From Oscillatoriaceae cyanobacterium Prado104 (GTDB lineage: Bacteria > Cyanobacteriota > Cyanobacteriia > Cyanobacteriales > Microcoleaceae), in NCBI GenBank assembly GCA_025454405.1, contig JALOON010000048.1, positions 37,856 to 101,855 of the forward strand: DNA of 64,000 nt, written 5' to 3'. The notes below the pieces were generated by a model. It was not told where the DNA came from and ran no database searches. It saw only the letters and a program-made list of their open reading frames with translations. Below, piece by piece: positions 1 to 9,060 of the stretch (its first letter is position 1; each line of letters opens with the position of its first letter). A program made the translations under genes and the position numbers.

Positions 1-21
1 TAATAACCTTATAAATTCCTC

Positions 22-167
22 GTTCGTAGTGAGGACTTCAGTCCGCATTTTCTGAGGTTCGTAGTGAGGACTTCAGTCCGCATAAAAATCAGAAGACTCA
101 ACTCCTCACTATAAATCTTTTTATAGCCGATCGGAATTTTGAGGACTAAAGTTCCCACTACGAACCT
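22..167. repeat. Family A extragenic palindromic repeats (three copies)
   Basis: Two direct copies of a 26-bp unit (GTTCGTAGTGAGGACTTCAG followed by TCCGCA) lie at 22-47 and 57-82, and a reverse-complement variant at 141-166. The core GGACTNNAGTCC is self-complementary. The same family recurs inside cobN (1822-1845) and near 15281, 24587, 26287, 29796 and 32098. This block fills the cobN upstream region, so no promoter can be separated from it. Confidence 0.85.
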
Positions 168-196
168 TTTTTATTTGCACTATATAGGAGAAGTTA

Positions 197-3100
197 ATGC
201 ACAAGATAGCTGCTACGCCGGGAGGCTGGAACCCACAATCGGGAGGTGTAATTTTTATTCAGCAAACTCCCGCGCCAATCGTATTTATTAGTGCTGCTGA
301 TACTGATATTTTAACTTTGGCAGCGGCTGCTGCTAAAATGCCTGCAGATTTTCCGAAAATCCGCGCTGTCAATCTTTTGCAATTGCAGCAAGAATTGACG
401 ATTGATACTTATGCGGAAGAAATTTTAGAAAAAGCATCTGTAATAATTTTAAGACTGTTGGGAGGGCGTTCTTATTGGTCTTACGGATTGGAAGTTTTGC
501 AGGAAACTGTGCGGGAAACTCAAGCATCGCTGATTTTAATGCCGGGAGATGACAGCCCCGATCCGGATTTAATGAGTCATTCAACTGTATCGCTGTCGGC
601 GGTAAATCGATTGTGGCGCTACTTCACAGAAGGCGGAGTGCAAAACTTTGTTAATGCCCTTAAATTTGCTGCCGATACTTGTTTGAAAAAAACTTTTAAT
701 CCCCCGCTTCCTCAAACAGTTTCCCGCGCCGGAATTTATGACTGGGGCGGACACGCGGAGGGCGGGCACGGGGGCACCGCCCCTACATCTGAAACCCCCA
801 ACAACTCGTTCCCAGGCTCTGCCTGGGAATGCAGATCTAGAGGCTCTGCCTCGATCGCACCCCATCCCACTAATAATATAACCGATTTATCGATCGAGCC
901 ACCCTCGCCTGACTCCCCAGATAATTTATTGTATTTAAAAACCAATAATCGAGTCGGAATCTTATTTTATCGCGCTCATTATTTATCAGGTAATTTAGCA
1001 CCGATCGACTCTCTTTGTCAAGCACTATCAGATAGAAATTTAGTCCCAGTACCCGTATTTATTTCATCTTTGCGCGAACCGGATTTACAGGTTGAATTAC
1101 TGCAATATTTCCAACCCAAAGACTCGGAAGCAATTCAATTACTCATCAACACAACCAGTTTTGCAGTCTCCGGTTTCAGCAACCAACAACCGGAAGCAAA
1201 CAGCTTGCAATCATTAGATGTTCCCATATTGCAAGCCATATTCAGCGGCGGCACTCTCGAACAGTGGGAAAGCGAATTGCAAGGACTTTCGCCCCGCGAT
1301 GTAGCGATGAATGTAGCCTTGCCCGAAGTAGATGGCAAAATCATTACCAGGGCCGTTTCTTTCAAAGCAGTACAGACTTGGAACAGCGAATTAGAAACAG
1401 ATGTAGTAGGCTATGTAGCAGCGGTCGATCGCATTCAATTTGTAGCAGATTTAGCCGCGAATTGGGTGCGCTTGAAACAAACGCCAATTGCTGACAGGCG
1501 CATCGCTATAATTCTTGCAAATTATCCCACCCGCAACGCCCGATTAGCCAACGGTGTCGGCTTAGATACGCCCGCTAGTTGTGTCGAAATCCTCAAAGCT
1601 TTGCAGCAAGCCGGCTATCATGTTGAAAATTTACCTGCTAGCGGCAACGAGTTAATTGAAATGCTAATTGCTGGGGTGACAAATGACCCGGAATCGCGGG
1701 AATTGCGAGATGTAAATCAATATTTGAGTTTGGCGGAATATCAAGAGTATTTTGCTACTTTACCGCAGCAAGTACGGGAGGGAATTTGTCAGAGATGGGG
1801 GTTGGCGGTGGGGGAAAGAAGGACTGAAGTCCCTACTACGAACCTGGAGGCAAAATTGGATGCAAATTTGTTTCCGATTCCGGGAATTCAGTTTGGCAAT
1901 GTATTTGTGGGAATTCAACCGTCACGGGGATATGAAATTGACCCGAGTTTGAACTATCACGCGCCGGATTTGGAACCAACTCATAATTACCTAGCTTACT
2001 ATTATTGGTTGCGCCAAAAATTCGGAACTCAGGCAATTATTCATGCGGGAAAACACGGCAATTTAGAATGGCTTCCCGGCAAAAGCATCGCATTATCTAA
2101 CAACTGCTACCCCGAAGTTGCATTGGGCGCGCTGCCGAACTTTTATCCATTTATTGTCAACGATCCGGGAGAAGGTTCGCAGGCAAAAAGACGATCGCAC
2201 GCAGCCATTATCGACCACCTGACACCGCCGATGACTCGTGCCGAATTGTACGGCCCTTTGCAACAGTTAGAAACCTTAATTGACGAGTATTGCGAAGCCC
2301 AAAGTTTAGACCCTTCCAGACTGCCCGCAATTCGCGATCGCATTATCAATCTCACCAAACAAGAAAACTTAGATAAAGACTTAGGAATAGAATTCAAAAA
2401 ATCAGAATTCACTGAATTTATCACCCGCAGCGACGGCTATCTTTGCGAACTCAAAGAATCCCAAATCCGCGACGGATTGCACGTCTTCGGACAATGCCCT
2501 CAAGGGCGACAATTGAGAGACTTAATAATCGCGATCGCCCGCCATCCTAGCACAAATCGCATCGGCTTAACCCGCGCTTTAGCCAAAGACTTAAACCTAG
2601 ATATCGATCCCTTAACCACCCCCAGCGATTTAACATCCCAACTAGAACAAATAGCCGCAGAGATCGTAGATAACCTCCTAAAAACAATCAGCGTTCATCA
2701 GCGTCCATCCGCCCCATCAGCGGTTGCAAAAATAGGACAAGCAACACAACAAGAAATAGACTGGATAAACAACCATCTTTTACCATCACTCCTCCAAACA
2801 GATCGAGAAATTACTAACTTGCTGCGCGGCTTAGATGGCCGCCACATTCCCAGCGGCGCATCCGGCGCGCCCACCCGAGGCCGTCCCGATGTTTTGCCGA
2901 CGGGACGCAATTTTTACTCAGTAGATATCCGCGCCATCCCGACAGAAACTGCCTGGAGAGTTGGCAAAGTTGCAGCCGAAAATTTAATCGAAAGATACAC
3001 TCAAGAAAACGGCGAATATCCCAAAACTTTAGGTTTATCCGTGTGGGGAACATCCACCATGCGCACGGGCGGAGACGACATTGCCGAAGCCTTAGCGCTG

Positions 3101-4159
3101 ATAGGAGTTCAACCAGTTTGGGACGGGCCTTCGCGCCGGGTTGTAGACTTTGAAATCTTGCCAATTTCGGTTTTGGGAAGGCCGCGAGTTGATGTTACTT
3201 TGCGAGTTTCGGGATTTTTTCGCGATGCTTTTTTTAACTTAATCGATTTGTTTGACAGCGCGGTGCAAGCTGTAGCAAATTTAAATGAATCGGTAGAAGA
3301 CAATCCTTTAGCAGCACAAGTAAAACAAGAGATTTTGGATTGGGAATCGGCTGGTTTGAGTCGGGAAGAAGCGCGAGGTCGATCGCAATTTCGAGTATTT
3401 GGTTCAAAACCGGGCGCTTACGGTGCCGGACTTCAAGGCATCATTGAATCTCAAAACTGGACAGATGACAGCGATTTAGCAACAGCTTACATTAATTGGA
3501 GCAGTTACGCTTATACCTCTTCTAATTCCTCGAATTTATCGGGAGATGCAGCAGGAATTAAACAGAGTGAATCGGGTTGTTCTGCGCCCGAAGCATTTGC
3601 GAAACGCCTCGGGGAAATGCAAATAGTTTTGCAAAACCAAGATAACCGCGAACACGACATTCTCGACTCCGATGATTACTATCAATTTCAAGGCGGCATG
3701 ACGGCTGCGATTCGCAATTTGCAAGGCAAAAATCCCGCAACTTATTTCGGCGATAACTCAATTCCCGAAAATCCGAAAGTGCGGCAACTGCGAGAAGAAA
3801 TTGCGCGGGTTTACCGCAGCAGGGCTGTGAATCCGAAATGGATCGCAGGTGCGATGCGTCACGGTTATAAAGGTGCTTTTGAAATTGCGGCGACAGTGGA
3901 TTTTTTGTTTGCTTACGATGCTACAGCAAATTGCGTCGAAGATTTTATGTATGCAGGAATTGCGGAAGCTTACATTTTTGACGAAAAAGTGCAGGATTTT
4001 ATCCAAACAAACAATCCTTGGGCGCTGCGGGATATGGCAGAAAGATTGTTAGAAGCTCACCAGCGGGGATTGTGGCAAAGCGCGCAGCAAGATATATTGG
4101 ATAAGTTAAGAGCGATCGCCCTGCAAGCTGAAGCCATCGAATCCACTACTGGTTGTTAG
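197..4159 (+). CDS. cobN: Cobaltochelatase subunit CobN
   Basis: CobN is the large subunit of the aerobic-type cobaltochelatase, which inserts Co2+ into hydrogenobyrinic a,c-diamide during cobalamin synthesis; it is a paralogue of ChlH/BchH. The 1320-residue protein opens with the cyanobacterial CobN N-terminus (MHKIAATPGGWNPQ) and contains GNVFVGIQPSRGYE, HAPDLEPTHNYLAYYYWLR, HAGKHGNLEWLPGK, GAPTRGRPDVLPTGRNFYS and a C-terminal FDYDATANCVEDFMY-like block. The ATG has a Shine-Dalgarno stretch (AGGAGAA) just upstream. The protein is a little long: residues about 185-255 and 542-552 are encoded partly by copies of the extragenic repeats, yet the frame stays open. No cobS/cobT-like ATPase subunits are adjacent; cyanobacteria may share ChlI/ChlD for this, which is inference. 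Confidence 0.93.
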   Translation: MHKIAATPGGWNPQSGGVIFIQQTPAPIVFISAADTDILTLAAAAAKMPADFPKIRAVNLLQLQQELTIDTYAEEILEKASVIILRLLGGRSYWSYGLEVLQETVRETQASLILMPGDDSPDPDLMSHSTVSLSAVNRLWRYFTEGGVQNFVNALKFAADTCLKKTFNPPLPQTVSRAGIYDWGGHAEGGHGGTAPTSETPNNSFPGSAWECRSRGSASIAPHPTNNITDLSIEPPSPDSPDNLLYLKTNNRVGILFYRAHYLSGNLAPIDSLCQALSDRNLVPVPVFISSLREPDLQVELLQYFQPKDSEAIQLLINTTSFAVSGFSNQQPEANSLQSLDVPILQAIFSGGTLEQWESELQGLSPRDVAMNVALPEVDGKIITRAVSFKAVQTWNSELETDVVGYVAAVDRIQFVADLAANWVRLKQTPIADRRIAIILANYPTRNARLANGVGLDTPASCVEILKALQQAGYHVENLPASGNELIEMLIAGVTNDPESRELRDVNQYLSLAEYQEYFATLPQQVREGICQRWGLAVGERRTEVPTTNLEAKLDANLFPIPGIQFGNVFVGIQPSRGYEIDPSLNYHAPDLEPTHNYLAYYYWLRQKFGTQAIIHAGKHGNLEWLPGKSIALSNNCYPEVALGALPNFYPFIVNDPGEGSQAKRRSHAAIIDHLTPPMTRAELYGPLQQLETLIDEYCEAQSLDPSRLPAIRDRIINLTKQENLDKDLGIEFKKSEFTEFITRSDGYLCELKESQIRDGLHVFGQCPQGRQLRDLIIAIARHPSTNRIGLTRALAKDLNLDIDPLTTPSDLTSQLEQIAAEIVDNLLKTISVHQRPSAPSAVAKIGQATQQEIDWINNHLLPSLLQTDREITNLLRGLDGRHIPSGASGAPTRGRPDVLPTGRNFYSVDIRAIPTETAWRVGKVAAENLIERYTQENGEYPKTLGLSVWGTSTMRTGGDDIAEALALIGVQPVWDGPSRRVVDFEILPISVLGRPRVDVTLRVSGFFRDAFFNLIDLFDSAVQAVANLNESVEDNPLAAQVKQEILDWESAGLSREEARGRSQFRVFGSKPGAYGAGLQGIIESQNWTDDSDLATAYINWSSYAYTSSNSSNLSGDAAGIKQSESGCSAPEAFAKRLGEMQIVLQNQDNREHDILDSDDYYQFQGGMTAAIRNLQGKNPATYFGDNSIPENPKVRQLREEIARVYRSRAVNPKWIAGAMRHGYKGAFEIAATVDFLFAYDATANCVEDFMYAGIAEAYIFDEKVQDFIQTNNPWALRDMAERLLEAHQRGLWQSAQQDILDKLRAIALQAEAIESTTGC
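757..860. repeat. Family B palindromic repeat inserted in frame in cobN
   Basis: Within cobN, the stretch from about 757 reads like extragenic repeat DNA. It has a GC-rich segment (gcgggcacgggggcaccgcc) and then, at 805-855, CTCGTTCCCAGGCTCTGCCT with its inverted half CCTGGGAATG and GAGGCTCTGCCTC. The same unit is present at 35031-35155 between nirB and nirD. In cobN it encodes a low-complexity loop (GGTAPTSETPNNSFPGSAWE) between the conserved blocks GIYDW and RVGILFYRAHY. Confidence 0.8.
1822..1845. repeat. Family A repeat inside cobN
   Basis: The bases ggactgaagtccctactacg aacc match the inverted form of the family A repeat found at 22-82. Here they are translated in frame as RTEVPTTN, just before the conserved cobN segment FPIPGIQFGNVFVGIQPSRG, where CobN homologues have a variable linker. 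Confidence 0.75.
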
Positions 4160-4204
4160 TCAGAAGGGAAAAATGAGAAAATGTAGTTAATATCCGAGGA
4201 ATTT

Positions 4205-5314
4205 ATGTTGCGCGATCTCACTATTCAAAATTATCGCTGTTTTAAAGATTTTCATATCGACGGTTTAGCTAGGGTTAATCTGATAGTAGGTCAGAACAAT
4301 AGCGGTAAAACAACTTTTTTGGAAGCAATTTATTTATTACAACAGCAACACATTAAAGCTGTATTTGATGTATTAAATAATCGCGGTGAAAAGAGCCATA
4401 TCACAATTCAATCCGCCGCATCAAGTCAATCAGTAAACCGTATCAAGTATCAATTTGAACATATTTTTTATGGGCATCAAATAACTTCCAATCGCAGCAT
4501 TTGCATTCAATCTCAGCACGAAGAAGAACTTTCTATCCAAATTCAAGCAAATCCTAAAAATGAACAAATATTAATTCCCCCAGACGAAGAACTAGGAACC
4601 CAAGTTTTAGTATGGGAATTAATTGTTTACTACAATCAAAATGCCAGAGTCGAAATTTCATTGCTGCGCGATGCTACTATTGCTAAGTTATTCTCTGGTT
4701 CTCAATTGACAGAGATAAATAACTATAGGCCACCCTTGGAAACTACGAAAAATAATTTTAATTTAATCAAAACTACGGAAATAGCTTTTAACGAATTGGC
4801 TGTGTTTTGGGATGCCATTACACTGACACCAAAAGAAGAAAGCGTAGTAGCAGCGCTGCAAATCTTAGAACCCGAGGTAGAACGTATTAGTTTTACCAGT
4901 AATCCCTCTACTGACAGCGGTATTTTGATTAAAATGAAAGGACAAAACCACCCGCTTCCTCTCGGCAGTATGGGAGATGGAATGCGACGCATCCTCAGTA
5001 TAGCAATGGCTACCGTATCATCAGAAAATGGATTTTTGCTAGTCGATGAAATCGATACAGGTCTTTACTATCAAACCCAAACAGATATGTGGAAATTGAT
5101 ATTTGAAACAGCAAAGCGCTTGAACGTTCAAGTTTTTGCAACTACTCACAGTTGGGATTGTATAGCCGCTTTTCAAGAAGCCTTAGAACAGTCAGAATAT
5201 AGTTCGGTTGGCAAATTATTTCGCTTGAGTCGGCGCGGCGAGGATATTCGTGCAGTTGAATACACTCCCGATGAATTGTCCGTTGCAGTGCGCCAAAGTA
5301 TCGAGGTGCGCTGA
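4205..5314 (+). CDS. AAA family ATPase (OLD/ABC-type, AAA_15/AAA_21-like)
   Basis: This is a 369-residue SMC/ABC-like ATPase. The N-terminus (LTIQNYRCFKDFHIDGL) is the RecF/OLD start, Walker A is GQNNSGKT at residues 29-36, Walker B is FLLVDEID near 278-285, and a switch-histidine segment ATTHSW lies near 313-318. No nuclease motif is visible in this chain. GAGGA sits 5-9 nt before the ATG. The stop overlaps the next start (TGATG), so translation is almost certainly coupled to the TOPRIM-like partner. In known families, ATPase + TOPRIM pairs (OLD, Gabija, PARIS AriA/AriB, septu-like) act in phage defence or DNA repair; assigning that role here is inference. Confidence 0.85.
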   Translation: MLRDLTIQNYRCFKDFHIDGLARVNLIVGQNNSGKTTFLEAIYLLQQQHIKAVFDVLNNRGEKSHITIQSAASSQSVNRIKYQFEHIFYGHQITSNRSICIQSQHEEELSIQIQANPKNEQILIPPDEELGTQVLVWELIVYYNQNARVEISLLRDATIAKLFSGSQLTEINNYRPPLETTKNNFNLIKTTEIAFNELAVFWDAITLTPKEESVVAALQILEPEVERISFTSNPSTDSGILIKMKGQNHPLPLGSMGDGMRRILSIAMATVSSENGFLLVDEIDTGLYYQTQTDMWKLIFETAKRLNVQVFATTHSWDCIAAFQEALEQSEYSSVGKLFRLSRRGEDIRAVEYTPDELSVAVRQSIEVR

Positions 5315-5997
5315 TGCCAAAAGCCCGAAAACCCCCTCAACCAAAACCCCAACAGTTATTAGTAGAAGGGAAAAATGACCGACACGTAATCTGGGCTTTG
5401 TGCCAGCAATATCAACTGCCAGAAACATTTTCCGTCGAAGTGCCGCAAGAAGACGGTACAGAAGGAATTGAAGCGCTGCTAAATGGCTTGCCAGAAAGAT
5501 TGAAAGCAGAGAATTTACGCACCTTGGGAATTGTTGTTGATGCCGATCGCAATTTAAGCGCGCGTTGGCAATCTATTCAATATAAACTGAGTTCGATCGG
5601 CTATCGAGATCTTCCCCAATCTCCCCCTCCCGAAGGCTGGGTTTGCCCATCTCCAGATCCGTACTTGCCCCGCGTCGGAGTTTGGTTGATGCCAAACAAT
5701 CAACTTCCCGGAATGTTAGAAGATTTTGTTGCTTATCTCATCCCTGATGGCGATGCACTACTTCCGAAAGCCGAAGCAATTTTACAGGAAATCGAACAAG
5801 CAAAACTTAACCGCTATACTTTAATTCACCATCCCAAAGCCCTAATCCACACTTGGCTGGCATGGCAGAAAACGCCAGCGATGCCGATGGGACAAGCGAT
5901 AACAGCGCAGGTACTGAACTCCAATTGCCCGATCGCGTTAATTTTTCTTGAATGGTTAAAACATTTGTTTGAGTTAATTGCTCCATCTGCCGGATAA
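5314..5997 (+). CDS. DUF3226/TOPRIM-like protein, partner of upstream ATPase
   Basis: This 227-residue protein has the two TOPRIM signatures: the acidic Glu in LLVEGKNDRHVI (Glu18) and the DxD in GIVVDADRN (Asp76, Asp78). The middle (VGVWLMPNNQLPGMLEDFVAYLI) and the C-terminal HHPKALIHTWLAWQKTPAMP segment are typical of the DUF3226 group often encoded next to AAA ATPases. The ATG overlaps the ATPase stop by one base. TOPRIM folds coordinate metal for nicking, cleavage or nucleotidyl transfer, so this is likely the effector and the ATPase the sensor/regulator. The exact biochemistry is not evident from sequence. Confidence 0.8.
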   Translation: MPKARKPPQPKPQQLLVEGKNDRHVIWALCQQYQLPETFSVEVPQEDGTEGIEALLNGLPERLKAENLRTLGIVVDADRNLSARWQSIQYKLSSIGYRDLPQSPPPEGWVCPSPDPYLPRVGVWLMPNNQLPGMLEDFVAYLIPDGDALLPKAEAILQEIEQAKLNRYTLIHHPKALIHTWLAWQKTPAMPMGQAITAQVLNSNCPIALIFLEWLKHLFELIAPSAG

Positions 5998-6038
5998 TTA
6001 GTAATATCAAGTAATGTTTCGCGATCGGTGGAAGCTGT

Positions 6039-7574
6039 ATGATTCGCCGCTACATTACTAACCTCAGCACCAACATCTTCAAACGCGCCTGCGCCACAGC
6101 AGCCGTACTTGTATTAACTGGCGGGTGTTCCCCTCCCAAACCTCCCATCAACGCCGCCACATCCAGCGCGATCGCACCATTGGCACAAACTCAGCCCCCT
6201 CAGCCTGTTGTCGCTCAAAACCCCAACAAACCCAAAAAATCCGTCAGCGCTCCTTCCTGCCCCCAAAACGACCCCTTTGCGGAGTCAATTAGCTTCGCCA
6301 CCCAAGCGGCGAATTTGGCTCAGTCTGCCAATTCCAAACAAGACTGGGACGAAGTAGCAGCCCTGTGGGTGCAAGCCGTCGCCTGGATGCAAGCTGTTCC
6401 CCCCAGCAATCCCAGGCGGGCTTTTGCCGAGAAAAAAGTGATGGAATACATGAGAAACCTGACTTATTCGCAACAGCAAGCAGGTGCCAGTCGATCGTCC
6501 GCCAGTACAGTCAGTTTTAGCAGCGATTTGCTCGACGAACAGTTAGAACTTTACCTTTCCTACGTTGCAGCCGTCGGTCCGCCAGACGTGCTGATCGTTG
6601 GCAGTTCCCGCGCCTTGCAGGGTGTCGATCCCAAACAACTCAAACAATCTTTGGGCGCTAACGGCCGTCCCGGCTTAAAAGTATTTAATTTTGGAGTCAA
6701 CGGCGCAACCGCACAAGTAGTTGACTTTCAACTGCGGCGGCTTTTGAAACCGGATCATTTGCCTCAAATGATTCTCTGGGCGGATGGAGTGCGGGCGTTT
6801 AACAGCGGTAGGGAAGATCGGACTTTTGATTCGATTGTCGATTCCGAGGGCAACAAACTTTTAGTAGCTGGCGTTCGCCCCAAATTGGCGTCAAATCAAC
6901 CCAATGCTGCTCCCCAGTGTTACAGTTTCCCGGAACCTTGCGCCAATCCCATCTTTCACAGAGCTCGGGCGTCCCTTGCTAGCAATTCGCTGCAGGGCGG
7001 ATATTTTGCCCGCCCCACCAGCAGCTTGCCGGTCGCAATTTCTGTAACAGCCCAAAGAGGACAATTGATTCCGCTAGCACCGTCAGGCCCGGTGGCACTC
7101 CGCCGAGTCAGCGAACTAGCAGATTCGATCGACTCCAACGGCTTCATGCCCCTATCGGCCCGCTACAATCCCAACACGTATTACCGCGATCGCGCTTACG
7201 TTGCCGGCAGGTACGATCGCGATTACGAAGACTTCAACCTCGGAGGGAAACAAGCAAAAGCTTTCAATTCAGTAGTAGCTTTCGCCAAAACCCGTAAAAT
7301 TCCCCTAGTGTTCGTCAGTTTGCCCGTCACCGACGACTACCTAGACGGTACGCGCCGCTGGGCAGAACAGCAGTTCCGGCAGCGCATGCAGCAGCTATCG
7401 CGATCGCAGGGCTTCATGTTCCGCGACTTGTCCCAACGGTGGCCCAACCGCAACGACTTGTTTGTCGATCCCAGCCACCTCAACCGTTTCGGGGCGATCG
7501 CCGTTTCCCGCCAAATCGCAGCCGATGACAGCATTCCCTGGCCGAGTCCCAGATCCCGCAGCAGCGACGGGTAG
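6039..7574 (+). CDS. Exported DUF1574/SGNH-hydrolase-like protein
   Basis: This is a 511-residue protein with a basic N-terminus, a hydrophobic stretch (ATAAVLVLTGGC) and Cys30 in a weak lipobox context, suggesting export and possibly lipidation. After a Pro/Gln-rich linker, the catalytic-like region has VLIVGSSRALQG (SGNH block I, Ser about 190), FNFGVNGATAQ (block II/III-like) and a C-terminal VDPSHLNRFGA (Asp-x-x-His, His about 480). This arrangement matches the cyanobacterial DUF1574 family. The substrate is unknown; related SGNH enzymes act on acyl groups of surface glycans. The start has GGTGGA upstream. Confidence 0.75.
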   Translation: MIRRYITNLSTNIFKRACATAAVLVLTGGCSPPKPPINAATSSAIAPLAQTQPPQPVVAQNPNKPKKSVSAPSCPQNDPFAESISFATQAANLAQSANSKQDWDEVAALWVQAVAWMQAVPPSNPRRAFAEKKVMEYMRNLTYSQQQAGASRSSASTVSFSSDLLDEQLELYLSYVAAVGPPDVLIVGSSRALQGVDPKQLKQSLGANGRPGLKVFNFGVNGATAQVVDFQLRRLLKPDHLPQMILWADGVRAFNSGREDRTFDSIVDSEGNKLLVAGVRPKLASNQPNAAPQCYSFPEPCANPIFHRARASLASNSLQGGYFARPTSSLPVAISVTAQRGQLIPLAPSGPVALRRVSELADSIDSNGFMPLSARYNPNTYYRDRAYVAGRYDRDYEDFNLGGKQAKAFNSVVAFAKTRKIPLVFVSLPVTDDYLDGTRRWAEQQFRQRMQQLSRSQGFMFRDLSQRWPNRNDLFVDPSHLNRFGAIAVSRQIAADDSIPWPSPRSRSSDG

Positions 7575-8043
7575 TGGAGAGGGGGAGGGGGAGTTCTGAG
7601 TTTTAAGTTTTGAGTTTTGAATAAAGAACTGTCTTTAACTCACAACTCAAAATTCACAACTCAAAACTCCTTACCGCGACCTTACCTGCTAAAAAATTTC
7701 GATCGCTTGAGAATGTTTATATTTAATATCATTAGTTGAGTGTGATGATTTAAAGCCCCGTATTTTCGGGAGGTTTTTTATTTTATTTTAATGTTCGATT
7801 CGCAATATTTTAGGGTAAAATAAAAGCACGATCGCGATCTCCAAAACCAACAGACCTCTCCCAAAAAGCATCTAAAGCCCTGATTGCGTATCGACGGCTG
7901 TGTATCGACGAAAACCTAGTTTAGGGAGATAGCTCATAAATTCGATCGCGCATCTACAGATTTTTTATCGATCCTGAAATCTCCAATCTCAAAAAATCTC
8001 CAATCTTCCAAATCTCAAATCTCAAATCTAAAATTGTTCGATC
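7575..8043. other. Intergenic region with short repeats and possible terminator
   Basis: There is no gene. At 7590-7672 it holds degenerate 'AACTCAAAA/TTTTGAGTT' short repeats, also seen at 21595-21660. At 7752-7785 a small CCCG...CGGG hairpin is followed by a T-rich run. At 7975-8035 there are 'AATCTCAAATCTC' heptamer-type repeats directly before nadK. Confidence 0.6.
7752..7785 (+). terminator. Possible weak rho-independent terminator
   Basis: An AAAG tract leads into a short CCCG/CGGG stem with a TATTTT loop, followed by GAGGTTTTTTATTTTATTTT. The stem is only 4-5 bp, so the call is weak. It lies about 180 bp beyond the DUF1574-like gene. Confidence 0.35.
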
Positions 8044-8964
8044 GTGCAACTCAAACAAGTAATTATTGCCCATAAAGCCAGAGATCCCCTCAGCCAACGC
8101 TGGGCAGAACAATGCGCCCGGCAGTTAGAAAATCGAGGCTGTCATGTTTTAATGGGTCCATCGGGCCCAAAAGATAACCCTTATCCAGTATTTTTAGCTT
8201 CTAGCAACAGCCCGATCGATCTAGCCGTAGTCCTCGGAGGCGACGGCACCGCCCTCGCAGCAGCGCGGCATTTAGCGGCTGGCGGCATCCCGATTTTAGC
8301 GGCGAATGTGGGGGGACATCTCGGCTTTTTAACCGAATCTTTTGATGATTTCCAAAATACAGAAGAAGTTTGGGACAGACTTGTTGAAGACAGGTACGCA
8401 GTCCAAAAGCGGATGATGTTGCAGGCGGCAATTTTTGAGGGCAGCAGAACTAATCTCGAACCCGAAAGCGAGCGGTTTTTAGCGCTCAATGAAATGTGCG
8501 TCAAACCAGCTTCGGCCGATCGAATGCCGACTTCGATTATTGAAATGGAAGTTGACGGCGAAATCGTCGATCAATATCAAGGTGACGGTTTAATTGTGGC
8601 AACTCCCACTGGTTCGACTTGCTACACCGCTTCTGCTAACGGACCGATTATTCACCCCGGAATGGATGCGATCGCGGTGACACCAATTTGTCCTTTGAGT
8701 TTGTCCAGTCGCCCGGTAGTTTTGCCCGCCGGTTCCGTTGTCAGCATTTGGCCTTTAGCAGACTACGAACTCAGTACAAAACTCTGGACGGATGGCGTTT
8801 TAGCTACTGCAATTTGGCCCGGACAGCGCGTAGATGTGCGGATGGCAGATTGCGATGCTAAATTTATCATTTTGCGGGAAAACTATTCTTATTACGGTAC
8901 TTTGAGGGAAAAACTTCAATGGGCTGGCGCGAGAATTCGCTATGCTAACAACCATAGAAATTAA
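8044..8964 (+). CDS. nadK: NAD(+) kinase
   Basis: NAD kinase phosphorylates NAD+ to NADP+ with ATP. The 306-residue protein has the GGDGT motif (residues 65-69, LAVVLGGDGTALAAAR), NVGGHLGFLTE, the NE motif in FLALNEMCVKP and the NAD-binding block GDGLIVATPTGSTCYTASANGPIIHP. Length fits the cyanobacterial type with a central insert (SRTNLEPESERF). Translation starts at a GTG. Cyanobacteria usually carry two nadK paralogues; which one this is cannot be decided from the window. Confidence 0.93.
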   Translation: MQLKQVIIAHKARDPLSQRWAEQCARQLENRGCHVLMGPSGPKDNPYPVFLASSNSPIDLAVVLGGDGTALAAARHLAAGGIPILAANVGGHLGFLTESFDDFQNTEEVWDRLVEDRYAVQKRMMLQAAIFEGSRTNLEPESERFLALNEMCVKPASADRMPTSIIEMEVDGEIVDQYQGDGLIVATPTGSTCYTASANGPIIHPGMDAIAVTPICPLSLSSRPVVLPAGSVVSIWPLADYELSTKLWTDGVLATAIWPGQRVDVRMADCDAKFIILRENYSYYGTLREKLQWAGARIRYANNHRN

Positions 8965-9060
8965 GTGATTTTAGATTTAGGAGTTTGCGAACAATAAAGA
9001 CAAGGGTACGTCAGAAAAAAAATTCTAATTTAACAAAACTCAAAATGAGCAGAGTATATT

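Noticed and set aside
197..4159. ChlH (magnesium chelatase) instead of CobN
   Set aside because: The N-terminus (MHKIAATPGGWNPQ) and overall motif set are those of cyanobacterial CobN, not ChlH.
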